DNA from: Rhizobium leguminosarum
Lineage (GTDB): Bacteria; Pseudomonadota; Alphaproteobacteria; Rhizobiales; Rhizobiaceae
Reading direction: 5' to 3'
DNA length: 64,000 nt
Assembly (NCBI RefSeq): GCF_001652265.1
Contig: NZ_LWBS01000461.1
Coordinates: 62,001 to 126,000, forward strand
Shown: one piece after another, positions 26,714 to 36,452 of the stretch
How the letters are laid out: each line of letters begins with the position of its first letter
Position numbering within the stretch: the stretch's first letter is position 1
Translations under genes and position numbers: made by a program
The notes under the pieces: model-generated
Told to the model about the DNA's origin: nothing
The model's database searches: none
The model's input: only the letters and a program-made list of their open reading frames with translations

Positions 26714-27961
26714 TTAGAACTTGATCTTTAGGCTCGTCGACAGCGCAGCGACCAGATCGTTGCCAAAAGAATAGGAGACATCATCTCCAAACGTGACGCC
26801 GTTCTGGGTCACGACGCCGGACGAACCGCTCGTCAACACGCCCACGGCACCGGCGACGCGCCATTCGATATATTCAGTCGGCGTGAAGGCTGCACCGAGC
26901 CCCAGCGTCCAGCTATCGGTCTGCGCGCCATAGCCCTGGCTGGTGCCGCGGTCCCAGGTGAGGCTGACTGCACCTGCCCACTGGTCGTTGAACTTGTGGC
27001 CGACACCACCGGAGATCGTCCAACCGTCCTGGTAAAGAAGGTCGAGCGAAGTTAGACCACCCGCTGGGCAAGGCAACCCGTTGGTCGGGCAGAATGCTAC
27101 CGACTGCAGGACGCTCCAATTCGTCCATTTAACCGATCCGAATGCAAGCCAATCCGGTGCGATACCGCTTTGTAACTTCAGCTCCAGCGAATCCGGCGCT
27201 TCGGCGGAACCGGAAACAGGTGTGACCTGGCCCCCATATAGCGGCACAATTGGAACCTGACGCAGATCAACAGTCCCGGTCAGGTTATCGTAGTTGACAC
27301 GGCTGTTATAGATGAGGCTCGCACGCATCGCATATTCCGGAATCTCGTAGGCGAGACCGGCGCGCCAGCCCCAGCCGCTATCGTCGATATCGAGGCGGCC
27401 GACGCCAGTTCCGGTACCGAGCAGAAGCGGAAGCGTTGAAACCAGACGTTCCTTGAAGCCTTCGACTTCCTGATAGAAAGCACCGCCGATGAAGCGAAGC
27501 TGCCCAGGGCCAACATCAAAACGATAGGAGCAGGTGCCGCCATAGTTGCGGGTTTTGATCTCTGTCTCAATGTTATTGTTGGCGCCAGCCCAGTTCACAC
27601 CGGGGTCGGTATGCCCGCCGAAGGGCTCTGAATAGTCGACCAAGCAGTCGATTGCGTCGCCAAATCCAGCCTTAAAGCCAATATAAGGGATGGTGTAATT
27701 TGAGGTATCGTCAGCTGTGTTTGGACGGCTGTTCAGATTGCCGCCGCCTGAGAATATCGACGTATCCGTATCTCGGACATCCTTCAGCCTGCGTTGCGGT
27801 GTGACGTAGGTCACGCCGGACTGAAACGTGAAAGGCGACGTGTCGAACAACTGATCGATGTTATAGCCGCCGCGCTCCAGCCCCCCGGCGAAGGACGGCG
27901 ACGCAAGCGACGAAAGAAGAACGAGCGATGTTATGCCCTTGGAAAACCTACGAGATGCCAT
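26714..27961 (-). CDS. FadL-family outer-membrane transport protein
   Basis: The 415-residue protein has a signal peptide (SLASPSFA) and then a FadL/OmpP1-like barrel. The N-terminal hatch region is GGLERGGYNIDQLFDTSPFTF. Repeated amphipathic strands such as GWGWRAGLAYEIPEYAMRASLIYNS follow, and a terminal aromatic (KIKF) serves as the Bam signal. Such porins pass long-chain fatty acids or other hydrophobic compounds across the outer membrane; the substrate is unknown. The start 46 codons inside the longest frame follows a GGGGGAG ribosome-binding site. Monocistronic. Confidence 0.88.
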   Translation of the reverse strand: MASRRFSKGITSLVLLSSLASPSFAGGLERGGYNIDQLFDTSPFTFQSGVTYVTPQRRLKDVRDTDTSIFSGGGNLNSRPNTADDTSNYTIPYIGFKAGFGDAIDCLVDYSEPFGGHTDPGVNWAGANNNIETEIKTRNYGGTCSYRFDVGPGQLRFIGGAFYQEVEGFKERLVSTLPLLLGTGTGVGRLDIDDSGWGWRAGLAYEIPEYAMRASLIYNSRVNYDNLTGTVDLRQVPIVPLYGGQVTPVSGSAEAPDSLELKLQSGIAPDWLAFGSVKWTNWSVLQSVAFCPTNGLPCPAGGLTSLDLLYQDGWTISGGVGHKFNDQWAGAVSLTWDRGTSQGYGAQTDSWTLGLGAAFTPTEYIEWRVAGAVGVLTSGSSGVVTQNGVTFGDDVSYSFGNDLVAALSTSLKIKF

Positions 27962-28301
27962 TGTGTCTCCCCCACTCCAGCAATTGATGTGACCCCACTC
28001 TAGTAAGTGTTCGCGTGATATGGCAACGCGCCCTACGGCAGCGCTCCCGGGCATTGCAAGGACCAACTTACGTAAAGAAATTGACGGACACGTCAAAAAA
28101 CCTGGTTAATAAAATTTTATTCTAGACTTCCCTAGTTTCAGGTGGGCTTTTGGGTTTTCATTCCAAACATTGCAGAAGCTGTATCAATCCCACAACAGCG
28201 GCAGTTTTCGCCCTCTGGACGCCCGTTCAGCCACAATCCACAGGTTCCGCGCCCGAAACTAGCCGTTTTCACGACCGAATCGCATGCGCCCAGAACGACA
28301 A
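27962..28301. other. Intergenic region between the FadL-like gene and valS terminator
   Basis: No gene or repeat was recognised. It should contain the promoter of the FadL-like gene near its left end; an AT-rich stretch around 28075-28130 (including taataaaattttatt) is the likely location. Confidence 0.4.
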
Positions 28302-28330
28302 AAAGACGCGCCGGCGGAGGGCGCGTCTTT
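28302..28330 (-). terminator. Rho-independent terminator of valS
   Basis: An 11-bp perfect stem (aaagacgcgcc / ggcgcgtcttt) lies about 30 bases past the valS stop codon, with T residues following on the minus strand. Confidence 0.88.
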
Positions 28331-28361
28331 GAAATAACTTACCAAAATAGGTCGGCGAAAC

Positions 28362-31205
28362 TTACCCGGCTTCGCTCACCCTGGAAAGAGCGATCCTCAA
28401 GCTTGCGATCTGACCCTGCAGTTCCTCGAGACGATCGCGCTCGGCCTCGACCACGTCGGGATTGGCGTTGGCGACGAACTTCTCGTTGGAGAGCTTGCCA
28501 TCGATGCGGGAGATCTCGCCTTCCATCCTGGCAATCGCCTTTTCCAAGCGAGCCTTTTCGGCGGAAAGGTCGATCAGATTGCCGAGCGGCAGGCAGATGG
28601 TAGCTTCGGCGACGACGATCTGAGCGGCACCCTTGGGCGCATCCTCAGCCAGCGATATCGCCTCGACGCGCGCAAGCCGCTTGATGGCGGCGTCGTGGCG
28701 GAACAGCCTTTCGCGTGTCAGGTTATTGGCCTTGACGACGACGAGCGGTGCTGTCGCCGACGGCGGCACATTCATTTCGGCGCGCACCGAGCGGATGCCG
28801 GAAACGAGGTCGATCAGCCAGTTGATCTCGTCGGCGGCCCCGTCGTCGGCATAGGACGGCGCCGGCCATTCGGCATGGCAGACCAGTGTGTCGCGCACTT
28901 TGCCTTCGCCTGCCGTATGCGCCCAGAGCTCTTCGGTCATGAAGGGCATGAAGGGATGCAGCAGCTTGTAGATCTCTTCGAGAATATAAGCGCTAGAGGC
29001 CTGGGCTTCAGCCTTGGCGCCCTCGTCTTCGCCATTGAAAACCGGCTTCAAGAGCTCGAGATACCAGTCGCAGACCTCGTTCCAGACGAAGCGATAGAGC
29101 GCGCCGGCGGCATCGTTGAAGCGGAAGGCTTCGAGCGCTTCCGTAACGTCACGTTCCGTTCGGGCAAGTTCCGTCAGGATCCAGCGGTTGATGGTGAGTT
29201 CGGCGGCCTCCGGCACGAAGTGCGGGTCGCTCTTTGCCCCATTCATCTCAGCGAAGCGCGTGGCGTTCCAGAGCTTGGTGCCGAAATTCCGGTAGCCGGC
29301 GATGCGGGCCGGATCGAGCTTCACGTCGCGGCCCTGCGCCGCCATGATCGCCAGAGTGAACCGCAGCGCGTCGGCGCCATATTCGTCGATCAGCTCCAGG
29401 GGATCGATGACGTTGCCCTTCGATTTCGACATCTTCTGCCCATTCTTGTCGCGCACCAGCGCGTGGACATAGACGGTCTGGAAGGGCTCGACGGGTTCGC
29501 CGTCCTCGTCCTTCATGAAGTGCAGGCCCATCATCATCATGCGGGCAACCCAGAAGAAGATGATGTCGAAGCCGGTAACGAGAACATTGGTCGGGTAATA
29601 ACGCGCCAGTTCCGGCGTCTCGTCCGGCCAGCCGAGCGTCGAGAAGGGCCAGAGTGCTGAGGAGAACCAGGTGTCGAGCACGTCCTCGTCACGCGTCAGG
29701 ATTTCGCCCGGCTTGAAGTTTTCGAGCAGGTCCTCGACATAGGCCTTCATCGGCCCTTCGTGTGAGAGGTAATGCTGGATCGCCGCCTGCAGCGCCTCTT
29801 CCTCGGTCTTTTCAACGAAGACCTGGCCGTCCGGGCCATACCAGGCGGGGATCTGGTGACCCCACCAGAGCTGACGGGAGACGCACCAGGGCTGGATGTT
29901 TTCCATCCATTCGTAATAGGTCTTGTCCCAGCTCTTCGGCACCATCCTGGTGCGGCCTTCGCGGACCGAGGCGATCGCCGGCTCGGCAAGCGTCTTGGCA
30001 TCGACATACCATTGTTCGGTCAGCCGCGGCTCGATCGGCACGCCGCCGCGGTCGCCGTGCGGGACCATGTGCTTGTGCGGCTCGATCTTGTCGACGAGGC
30101 CCGCCTCTTCGAAAATCTCGACGATGACCTTGCGCGCATAGAAGCGGTCCTGCCCTTCCAGGCGGTCCCAGGCGCCGTGCAGCGCCGCCGGATTGTCGAG
30201 ACCTTCGAGAAAGTCCTCATTGTCCTTGATGGTGATCGTGCCGTCGCCGTTCATGATATTGATGACGCGAAGACCTGCGCGCTTGCCGACGTCGAAGTCG
30301 TTGAAATCGTGCGCTGGCGTTATCTTCACCGCGCCGGTACCGGCAGCCGGATCGGCATAATCGTCGGCAACGATCGGAATCCTGCGGCCGACGATCGGCA
30401 GAATGACATGCTTGCCGACAATGCCCTGATAGCGTTCATCCTTCGGATTGACGGCGACACCGGTATCGCCCAGCATGGTCTCCGGTCGTGTCGTTGCGAC
30501 GACCAGATAATCGCGCGTCTCGAATTCGGTCGGCTTGCCTTCCTCATCGAAAGCGATCGGGTATTGGTAGGTTACGCCCTTTTCCAGCGGATAACGCAGG
30601 TGCCAGAGATTGCCCTTGACCTCGTGCTGCTCGACTTCGATATCGGAAATCGCCGTCAAGAGCTTCGGATCCCAATTGACCAGACGCTTGTCGCGGTAGA
30701 TCAGGCCCTGCTTGTAGAGCGTGACGAAAACTTCGAGAACGGCCTTCGACAGACCCTCGTCCATGGTGAAACGTTCGCGCGACCAGTCGCACGACGCACC
30801 CAGGCGTTTCAGCTGGTTGAAGATCAGGCCGCCCGATTCAGCCTTCCATTCCCAGACCTTGTCGATGAAGGCTTCGCGGCCCATGTCGCGGCGGCCCGGC
30901 AGCTGCTGTTCCATCAGCTTGCGCTCGACGACCATCTGCGTGGCGATGCCGGCGTGGTCCATGCCCGGCTGCCAGAGCACGTCCTTGCCGCGCATGCGCT
31001 CGAAGCGCACCAGGATGTCCTGCAGCGTGTTGTTCAGCGCATGGCCCATGTGCAGCGAACCGGTGACATTCGGCGGCGGGATCACGATGGTGAAGGTCTC
31101 GGCCCCGGCTTTGGCGTTCGCGCCGGCGCGGAAAGCGTCCGCCTCATCCCATATCGCGGCGATTTTCGGTTCGACGGCGGCGGAATCATAGGTCTTGTCG
31201 AGCAT
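28362..31205 (-). CDS. valS: Valine--tRNA ligase
   Basis: The 947-residue class I synthetase charges tRNA-Val and edits misactivated threonine. It contains the HIGH motif as [18 protein letters not shown] near residue 47, the CP1 editing domain, the KMSKS motif in [14 protein letters not shown], an anticodon-binding domain and a C-terminal coiled coil of about 70 residues ([19 protein letters not shown]). Full length. It lies about 115 bp after popZ, separated by a terminator. Confidence 0.98.
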   Translation of the reverse strand: MLDKTYDSAAVEPKIAAIWDEADAFRAGANAKAGAETFTIVIPPPNVTGSLHMGHALNNTLQDILVRFERMRGKDVLWQPGMDHAGIATQMVVERKLMEQQLPGRRDMGREAFIDKVWEWKAESGGLIFNQLKRLGASCDWSRERFTMDEGLSKAVLEVFVTLYKQGLIYRDKRLVNWDPKLLTAISDIEVEQHEVKGNLWHLRYPLEKGVTYQYPIAFDEEGKPTEFETRDYLVVATTRPETMLGDTGVAVNPKDERYQGIVGKHVILPIVGRRIPIVADDYADPAAGTGAVKITPAHDFNDFDVGKRAGLRVINIMNGDGTITIKDNEDFLEGLDNPAALHGAWDRLEGQDRFYARKVIVEIFEEAGLVDKIEPHKHMVPHGDRGGVPIEPRLTEQWYVDAKTLAEPAIASVREGRTRMVPKSWDKTYYEWMENIQPWCVSRQLWWGHQIPAWYGPDGQVFVEKTEEEALQAAIQHYLSHEGPMKAYVEDLLENFKPGEILTRDEDVLDTWFSSALWPFSTLGWPDETPELARYYPTNVLVTGFDIIFFWVARMMMMGLHFMKDEDGEPVEPFQTVYVHALVRDKNGQKMSKSKGNVIDPLELIDEYGADALRFTLAIMAAQGRDVKLDPARIAGYRNFGTKLWNATRFAEMNGAKSDPHFVPEAAELTINRWILTELARTERDVTEALEAFRFNDAAGALYRFVWNEVCDWYLELLKPVFNGEDEGAKAEAQASSAYILEEIYKLLHPFMPFMTEELWAHTAGEGKVRDTLVCHAEWPAPSYADDGAADEINWLIDLVSGIRSVRAEMNVPPSATAPLVVVKANNLTRERLFRHDAAIKRLARVEAISLAEDAPKGAAQIVVAEATICLPLGNLIDLSAEKARLEKAIARMEGEISRIDGKLSNEKFVANANPDVVEAERDRLEELQGQIASLRIALSRVSEAG

Positions 31206-31272
31206 TTTCTGACCAATTTCGAGGTTCGAGGATGGGCGTTTGTAAATAGGATGGTCACGGCCAAGTCAATAA

Positions 31273-31303
31273 AAAAGCCGCCCCGGAGACCGGAGCGGCT
31301 TTT
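31273..31303 (-). terminator. Rho-independent terminator of popZ
   Basis: A 14-bp stem with one mismatch (aaaagccgccccgg / ccggagcggctttt) lies 19 bases past the popZ stop codon, with A residues on the plus strand that give a U tail. Confidence 0.85.
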
Positions 31304-31321
31304 CAGGAAAAAGCAATCCGA

Positions 31322-32182
31322 TCAGCGGCGCGGGCCGCGGGCCACGCGCTCGATTTCCTCGCGCACCAACCGCTCGACCAGTGTCGGCAGATTATCATCC
31401 AGCCATTCGCGCAGCATCGGGCGCAGCATGTCCTCTGCGATCTCGTCCAGCGAACGGCGCTCGGCACCGTCGATCGCGGCGGCGAGCTCCTCGAAGGAGC
31501 GGCTGATCTGCAGGCCGGCATCCTCCGAAAGCAGCGTCGGCTGGACCTCGTCCATAACGCTCGGCAGGAAACGGTCAGTCGACGATTGAGCGGGCGCCAT
31601 AGCCGGCGGCACTGTTCCGATAGCAGGCGCTGGCTCGGCGACGGCCACCTCAGGCGCTTCCATAACAATCGGCTCTGCCGGCTGCTGGGTTGCAACATGC
31701 TGAACGGGCGCTGCGGCAGCCGCGAAAACAGGCTGCGGCTGTGGTGCCGCGGCGCGCGGCGGTTCCGGCATCACGGTCGGCTGCGGTTCGGGCTGGCGGA
31801 AACCGCTCGGAATTTCACGCAGGGCCTGACCGGCTTGCACGGCGCTGCGCTCGGAGGCAGCGCGCACGCGGGCGGCGACATCGGCAAGCGACAGCGCGCG
31901 GGCCGGCATTTCTGCTTCGGGAGCGGTGCCTGCCGAATTGGCGGCGACGAAACGCGGATCGGAGGAGCGCATGACCGGTTCGGGGAACTCCACGCCGGCA
32001 TAGGTGTCGTCGACCGTCAGATGAATTTCGGAGCTGTTGTCATCCTCGTCGGCGCCGTAGACCGGTGGCAGGGATGCGGAAATCGCCTTGCCGGCGCCGG
32101 GCTCATTGCTTTCGATGATCTGACGGATGGACGCCAGAATTTCTTCCATGGACGGTTCACGCGCTACACTTGGCTGAGCCAT
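31322..32182 (-). CDS. popZ: Polar organizing protein PopZ (DUF2497)
   Basis: The 286-residue protein has the PopZ layout. A short conserved N-terminal helix (SMEEILASIRQIIES) is followed by a long acidic/Pro/Ala-rich disordered middle, and then three C-terminal helices that drive oligomerisation (FEELAAAIDGAERRSLDEI, MLRPMLREWLDDNLPTLVERL, VREEIERVAR). PopZ forms a polar matrix that recruits cell-cycle proteins in Caulobacter and marks the growth pole in Agrobacterium. The popZ-valS arrangement is common in alphaproteobacteria. Confidence 0.92.
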   Translation of the reverse strand: MAQPSVAREPSMEEILASIRQIIESNEPGAGKAISASLPPVYGADEDDNSSEIHLTVDDTYAGVEFPEPVMRSSDPRFVAANSAGTAPEAEMPARALSLADVAARVRAASERSAVQAGQALREIPSGFRQPEPQPTVMPEPPRAAAPQPQPVFAAAAAPVQHVATQQPAEPIVMEAPEVAVAEPAPAIGTVPPAMAPAQSSTDRFLPSVMDEVQPTLLSEDAGLQISRSFEELAAAIDGAERRSLDEIAEDMLRPMLREWLDDNLPTLVERLVREEIERVARGPRR

Positions 32183-32463
32183 ATCTATCCCCGTTATTCC
32201 AAAACAACGACCGGATGGTGTGGAGCGTTCATCCGAATCACCACGATCTTAGAATACCCCAGGCGTGAAAAAAATCATCGCGAATCAAATGAATGGGGCC
32301 ATGCACAGTTTTGTTACCTGAAGTTTGCCACCCGCAAAGCCTGTTGCAATTTTGCGGCGGAAACATCCCTCGAAACAGAACTTGAAACGCACAGCCTCCA
32401 TCCGGTCCGGTGTGGCGACGTCAGGATAAATGATGTTTGTGAAGGCTTTCCAGCGGCGCGGAT

Positions 32464-32489
32464 AAAAAACGGGCGCCGATGGCGCCCGT
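32464..32489 (-). terminator. Rho-independent terminator of the second pcm-like gene
   Basis: A 9-bp perfect stem (acgggcgcc / ggcgcccgt) with a 3-nt loop lies 27 bases past the stop codon, with a six-base A run on the plus strand that gives the U tail. The remaining 32183-32463 shows no gene. Confidence 0.9.
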
Positions 32490-32516
32490 CGCTGAATTTC
32501 GTCGGCAAGAACGATG

Positions 32517-33179
32517 TCAGAAAACGAATTCGCGCGTCTTGGCGAAGCCCGGCAGCGGCTTGACCGAGGCATTGAAGAAGACGTTTTCCGAAATGGCGCC
32601 GCGCTCGGCGACGAAGACCTTGGCGCGGGCGGCATTGCCGTAACCTTCGACCGTAATCAGACGGCCACCATCGCGCAACTGAGCGAGAAGGCCGGCCGGA
32701 ACCTCTTCGACTGCGCCGTTGACGAAGATCAGATCATAGGGAGCGCCGGCAGCGTAGCCCTTTTCGAGCGGGCCGGTCACGACTTCGACTTTGGCGTAGC
32801 CGGCCAGCTGCGCCTTCGCTTCAGTGGCTAGCGTCTCGTCACATTCAAGCGCGATGACGGAGCCGGCAATGATCGATAGCAGCGCCGATGTGTAGCCGGT
32901 GCCGCAACCGACTTCGAGCACGAAATCATCCTTGGTGATCGCGGCCAGCTGCAGCAGCTTGGCGAGCGGCGACGCTTCCATCAGGAAACGGGCCGGCTTT
33001 CCCGGTGCGGCTGCGGAGATCTCGACATCGTTATCGATATAAGCCAGCAGTTTCGCCTTCTCCGGCACAAAAGCCTCACGCGGCACCGTGAGAAACGCCG
33101 TCAGCACGGAATGCGAGGTAACGTCCGTCGTGCGAACCTGGGTATCGACCATCTTTGCGCGCGCTGCTTCGAAATCCAT
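32517..33179 (-). CDS. Protein-L-isoaspartate O-methyltransferase family protein (second copy)
   Basis: The 220-residue SAM methyltransferase is of the PCMT family. It opens with DFEAARAKMVDTQVRTTDV, keeps the PREAFVPE segment, and has SAM motif I VLEVGCGTGYTSALLS and the motif FVNGAVEEVP. It differs clearly from the pcm product at 9805-10458, so the two are paralogues with possibly different substrates. Two adjacent ATGs are possible; the second was chosen because it is better spaced from GAGAGG. In rhizobia this subfamily often precedes tolC, but tolC is not seen here. Confidence 0.88.
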   Translation of the reverse strand: MDFEAARAKMVDTQVRTTDVTSHSVLTAFLTVPREAFVPEKAKLLAYIDNDVEISAAAPGKPARFLMEASPLAKLLQLAAITKDDFVLEVGCGTGYTSALLSIIAGSVIALECDETLATEAKAQLAGYAKVEVVTGPLEKGYAAGAPYDLIFVNGAVEEVPAGLLAQLRDGGRLITVEGYGNAARAKVFVAERGAISENVFFNASVKPLPGFAKTREFVF

Positions 33180-33388
33180 CATGTCCTCTCGCTCTTAAAA
33201 AGCGGTTCCTGTCCCTCGTCTCTTAATCTCCGCCACGGATGCTTTCAAGGCTTGGCAGCCGCCGGCGAAAAGAATCCGGCCGGCGCCTCTTCCGCGCCAC
33301 AGGGGCAGGATGGACGCTGCAACCCCAGCGTGGAACCTTCCGCTCCTTCATGTTATGATCTGCATCGGAGGAATAGGAGGAGCAGGCC

Positions 33389-33499
33389 ATGTCTGCGATT
33401 TTCGAATATTTCACGCTGTTCGATTTCTTGATCGTCGCAGCGCTCATCGGCATATTCTGCTGCGGGCTGCTGGACGGCGAAACGACCTGGAGGCGATAG
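33389..33499 (+). CDS. Predicted 36-residue small membrane protein
   Basis: A reading frame of 36 codons starts with ATG eight bases after a perfect AGGAGG at 33375-33380. The product has a short N-terminal stretch (MSAIFEYFTLFD), one hydrophobic helix (FLIVAALIGIFCCGLL) and a charged C-terminus (DGETTWRR). It is too short for standard ORF calling. The strong ribosome-binding site and clean helix support it; no family is recognised. Confidence 0.62.
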   Translation: MSAIFEYFTLFDFLIVAALIGIFCCGLLDGETTWRR

Positions 33500-33727
33500 G
33501 GCGCCGAAGCGCACTCGGAGATATCCCGCATGACGTCTGCGGCAATCCCATGTCGGCGGACGCAATTTTGAGATGCGCTCCCTTCCCATGAAATAGCGGG
33601 GCGTCCGCAAGCGGTGCGCATTTTGCCAACAGCGGCGCGCACGTCCAGCCCTTGCTAGCCGCATGCGCATTAACGTTACGTCAACCATTTTGTTGCGGCG
33701 CCCTCACCTTCCACTATGGGTGTGCGC

Positions 33728-34018
33728 ATGCAAACCTTTCTGATCCAATCGCGCGGCATAGAAGCCCTTCACTACAACGCCAATGCCCGCCTGCTGCTGA
33801 TCAAATACAGCAATGGCGACATTCGCAGCTTCACCGGCATTTCGCCGCAGGGTATGCGGCGGCTGCTTGGCGCCGGCCCCGAAGTCGATGACGGGCCTGA
33901 ATTGAGCGATCTGGAATATCAGGCTGAAATTCGCAAGGGCGGCCTGAAGGCGCTCTACCGCCTCACGGGAATCAATCCGTCACAATTCGATTTTTCGCCC
34001 GGCCAGCGGGTCTGGTAG
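33728..34018 (+). CDS. KTSC-like domain protein
   Basis: This 96-residue protein resembles the KTSC domain: IEALHYNANARLLLIKYSNG at residues 11-30, then a GISPQGMRRLL segment, which fits the pattern of two strands followed by a helix. Function of the domain is not established; some members sit next to nucleases or synthetases. An ATG four codons upstream is an alternative start and neither has a strong ribosome-binding site. It ends 71 bp before tRNA-Cys. Another KTSC-like gene lies just beyond the other end of the integrated element. Confidence 0.7.
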   Translation: MQTFLIQSRGIEALHYNANARLLLIKYSNGDIRSFTGISPQGMRRLLGAGPEVDDGPELSDLEYQAEIRKGGLKALYRLTGINPSQFDFSPGQRVW

Positions 34019-34089
34019 CATCGAAAATGCCGATGCTGCATCGCTGATGCCTGCAGCATTTCGCACAGATTCTGTCATGTGGAAGATGT

Positions 34090-34163
34090 TGGAGGCCTCG
34101 CCCGGAATTGAACCGGGGTACAAGGATTTGCAGTCCTCTGCGTCACCACTCCGCCACGAGGCC
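34090..34163 (-). tRNA. tRNA-Cys (anticodon GCA)
   Basis: The minus strand folds as a 74-nt tRNA. The acceptor stem is GGCCTCG/CGAGGCC, the anticodon loop is CTGCAAA with anticodon GCA, the T-loop is GGTTCAATTCC, and CCA is encoded. It is the integration site of the element to its right: its 5' half (34124-34163) is repeated at 38598-38637. The current 5' half and promoter therefore probably derive from the element, while the 3' half is ancestral. Confidence 0.95.
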
Positions 34164-34167
34164 TCAC
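34124..34167 (-). repeat. Left attachment site: 5' half of tRNA-Cys
   Basis: These 44 bp (ggatttgcagtcctctgcgt ... gaggcctcac) recur at 38598-38641 with a single difference, A at 34148 against G at 38622. They run from the anticodon loop to just upstream of the tRNA 5' end. Together the copies bound the integrated element. Confidence 0.88.
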
Positions 34168-34469
34168 CTGTGACCGACATCGAAAAATATCGTGTGGTGG
34201 CCGCGATTTAGACCAGGTCTAGAATGAGCGCAAGACTTTTCATTCTGAATGCGGTCCTTTTTTTATTCTGAATAGCCGTTTGCTGAACGTTCCGGAACCG
34301 CCCTGCCCGATCTCGTAAACTGCCGCGTTGTCGGACGCGGCAGCGGGCCTTTGCCGGTCGACTGTTGAACAACCGAACGCTTGGTAACCATTGTCACAAA
34401 AGTCCAGAAATAGTGCTTGCGTCATTACTCGCGTGAGCTGTAGCTAATTACTTAGGGTGGGGAACATTC

Positions 34470-34787
34470 ATGAACATAATAAATCACGCGGGCATGGCCC
34501 CGGCGGCTGCTATAGCGTCGCCGGACGAGGAAGTTATTCAGCTTCTGTATATGACAGCGAAGGAAGCTGATCTCTGCTGTCTCATGACTGACGGGGAATG
34601 GGAAGATTACGACAAAACCGTTGTAAATCGCGCATGCGATCTCGGTCTCGTCAGTATTCATAGCCCTGGTGGCGGGTGGAGTTACGTGACCGGTTGGCGG
34701 CTTACAAAACTCGGCAAGCGGACAGTCGGGATCCCGGTAAAGTCTGGCATCCTATCCCGTCTACTGGCCTTCTTCATCCAGCCTTGA
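34470..34787 (+). CDS. Hypothetical protein in the tRNA-Cys element
   Basis: The 105-residue protein has no family I recognise. The middle (VIQLLYMTAKEADLCCLM ... ACDLGLVSIHSPGGGWSYVTGWRLTKLGKR) has a helix-then-beta-wing feel that could be a winged helix, but this is weak. A ribosome-binding site (AGGGTGGGGA) precedes the ATG. It converges on and overlaps the ligase remnant by 14 bp. Base composition looks more AT-rich than in the core genes. Confidence 0.55.
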   Translation: MNIINHAGMAPAAAIASPDEEVIQLLYMTAKEADLCCLMTDGEWEDYDKTVVNRACDLGLVSIHSPGGGWSYVTGWRLTKLGKRTVGIPVKSGILSRLLAFFIQP

Positions 34788-35556
34788 GCGCTAAGTCGAC
34801 TGCGTAAACGGCCGCGGTATCCTGCTCCTCCCGCAGCCCCTTATAAGACGCGTGCCGGAGCTTCCCGTCATGCGTCCAGGCTCGATATTCGATCTCAGCA
34901 ACAAGCTCCGGGCGGACGAAGACGGCATTTCGCTTCCTTCCTGTGTCGATGGCGGGCTTGGCGATGATCAGCTTGTCCATCTGCTCCCGCAGATCAGCGG
35001 CGGATCGTTCGTTAAACCCGGTCCCCACTCCCCCAACATAGACGAGTTCATCTCCCTTGCGCGCGGCGAGCAGAAGGCGACCGATGCCTCCGAACGATGC
35101 CGTTGACTTCTCATAGCCGACAATCGCGAAGCCGTCGCTCTGGATGCACTTGATCTTCAGCCATTCGCCGCCGCGACCGCTGCGATAGGTGCTATTCCGG
35201 TCTTTCGCGATGATCCCTTCGAGCCCATGCTCGCAGGCGATACACAACAGCACGTCACCATCAGCCTCGATCTCCTCGGATAGCCGGATGGCTTCTTCGC
35301 CGCCGGCGGGCTCGTCGAACACGACTGCCTCGCCGTCCAGAATGGCTGTGGCGACAGGAAGGCGCCTTGCTTCGGCGGCGATCGCGGGGAAACGATCCGT
35401 CCAGTCGTGGCCGCCGCGGGTCAATATCCTCACGCCGGATGGCTCGATGTGGACGGCCAGGCGATAGCCGTCCCACTTCACCTCGAAGGCCCACTGCGAC
35501 CCTTTGGGCGGCTTCGGCTTGAGGAGAGCGAGACAGGGATCGATGCGATCCGGCAT
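34774..35556 (-). pseudogene. LigD-type ATP-dependent DNA ligase domain with internal deletion
   Basis: The 260-residue product keeps the ligase motif I with the nucleotidyl lysine (FEVKWDGYRLA, residues 24-34), motif Ia-like (GHDWTDRFP), motif LDGEAVVFDE, then HGLEGIIAKDRNSTYRSGR (motif IV) and WLKIKC (motif V), and a full OB-fold ending KLRHASYKGLREE. Between LDGEAVVFDEPAG and GEEAIRLSEEIE about 60-65 residues of the usual domain are missing, including motif III (FDLLYLDG). The reading frame is kept, but without motif III it is unlikely to be active. Related domains join ends in rhizobial non-homologous end joining with Ku; no ku gene is near. Confidence 0.78.
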
Positions 35557-35559
35557 TGA

Positions 35560-35789
35560 CCGATGATCCGGCGGCCTGCCCTGCCATTGGGGACGTTTGT
35601 CCAGAGGACGCCGATCGATGCGAAGCGGAGATGAGCGTGATCCTCGTTTACGAGGTCAGCCGCCTCATCGATGAAGGATGACCGCGCCCATTCGAGAAGA
35701 TCAGGCGCCGGCTCGAACCGGATGCTGGTGTCATCGATCATGTCTTCGGGCGGCATCGGCCGCTGCTGAATAGCCGGTCCACCACGCAT
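35560..35789 (-). pseudogene. N-terminal fragment of a putative phage metallopeptidase
   Basis: About 75 codons resemble the N-terminus of the putative phage metallopeptidase family: FEPAPDLLEWARSSFIDE, LVNEDHAHLRFASIGVLWT, VPNGRAGRRIIGQ. The frame then runs into unrelated sequence out of phase with the ligase. The catalytic region that should follow is missing, so the gene is truncated, probably by the same deletion that brought the ligase next to it. Family recognition is from memory of similar rhizobial proteins. Confidence 0.5.
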
Positions 35790-36034
35790 CTTTTGATTTC
35801 CGCTTTGATTAAATTCAATTTTCTGTGGAACCTATGCATCCACCTCGCGCCCCGGCTCACCTTATCGGATGTGCCGGATCACTCCGCCTTGTCGAAGGTC
35901 AGTCGGTAGACGCCGCCGATCTCGAACTGCTCGATGGCGTCCGGGTTAATCACGGTCATCGAAAGTTCGCCTTGGGGCGCTCTCACAAGGTGGTTGCGCT
36001 GGCGACCGCGGGCGGTATTGCATCTACCTCGGTC

Positions 36035-36200
36035 CTAATAGCTGCATGAGCCGTCGCCCTTGGCCTGGAAGCCGTCCGTGCAGCCGAGGTTCAAAGGCTC
36101 GTTCATCGAGCGCGCCCCCGGCCCTCCGGTGCTACATGACGAAATGATAGCGGCGAGCAAGAGGAAAGCGATAGGTGCGATTGTCTTGTGCGCGGATCAT
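36035..36200 (-). pseudogene. Frameshifted small lipoprotein gene
   Basis: A minus-strand frame reads a lipoprotein signal (IAPIAFLLLAAIISSCS) and ends CTDGFQAKGDGSCSY. The end matches the intact lipoprotein at 43500-43679, which finishes CADGFRPREGRSCSY. The only sensible ATG (36198-36200, after GGAGAAG) is out of frame with the body. Restoring two bases in the GCGC run near 36190 would join them as MIRAHKTIAPIA. It is therefore best read as a gene broken by slippage of a GC repeat. Confidence 0.55.
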
Positions 36201-36452
36201 GGGACTTCTCCAAATTGAGACCGGAAAGAGCCTGACCGGCGAAACCTTCCGACTCCAAGTAAATCGGTGTTTGTTCCATGGTCGGACCTGCTGAAACAGC
36301 TAAGCGGCGTAAGCATCTCTGTCCCCAATAGGCAATGTTATCAAAGCGACGCGCAAAAAGGTCTAGGGACAGCCAAGGACATCATGAACCTGTACTCGCC
36401 TTTTGGAAAGAGTAGAGGCAGGAATACATGTTTCTGAAGACTTCTCCTTGTT

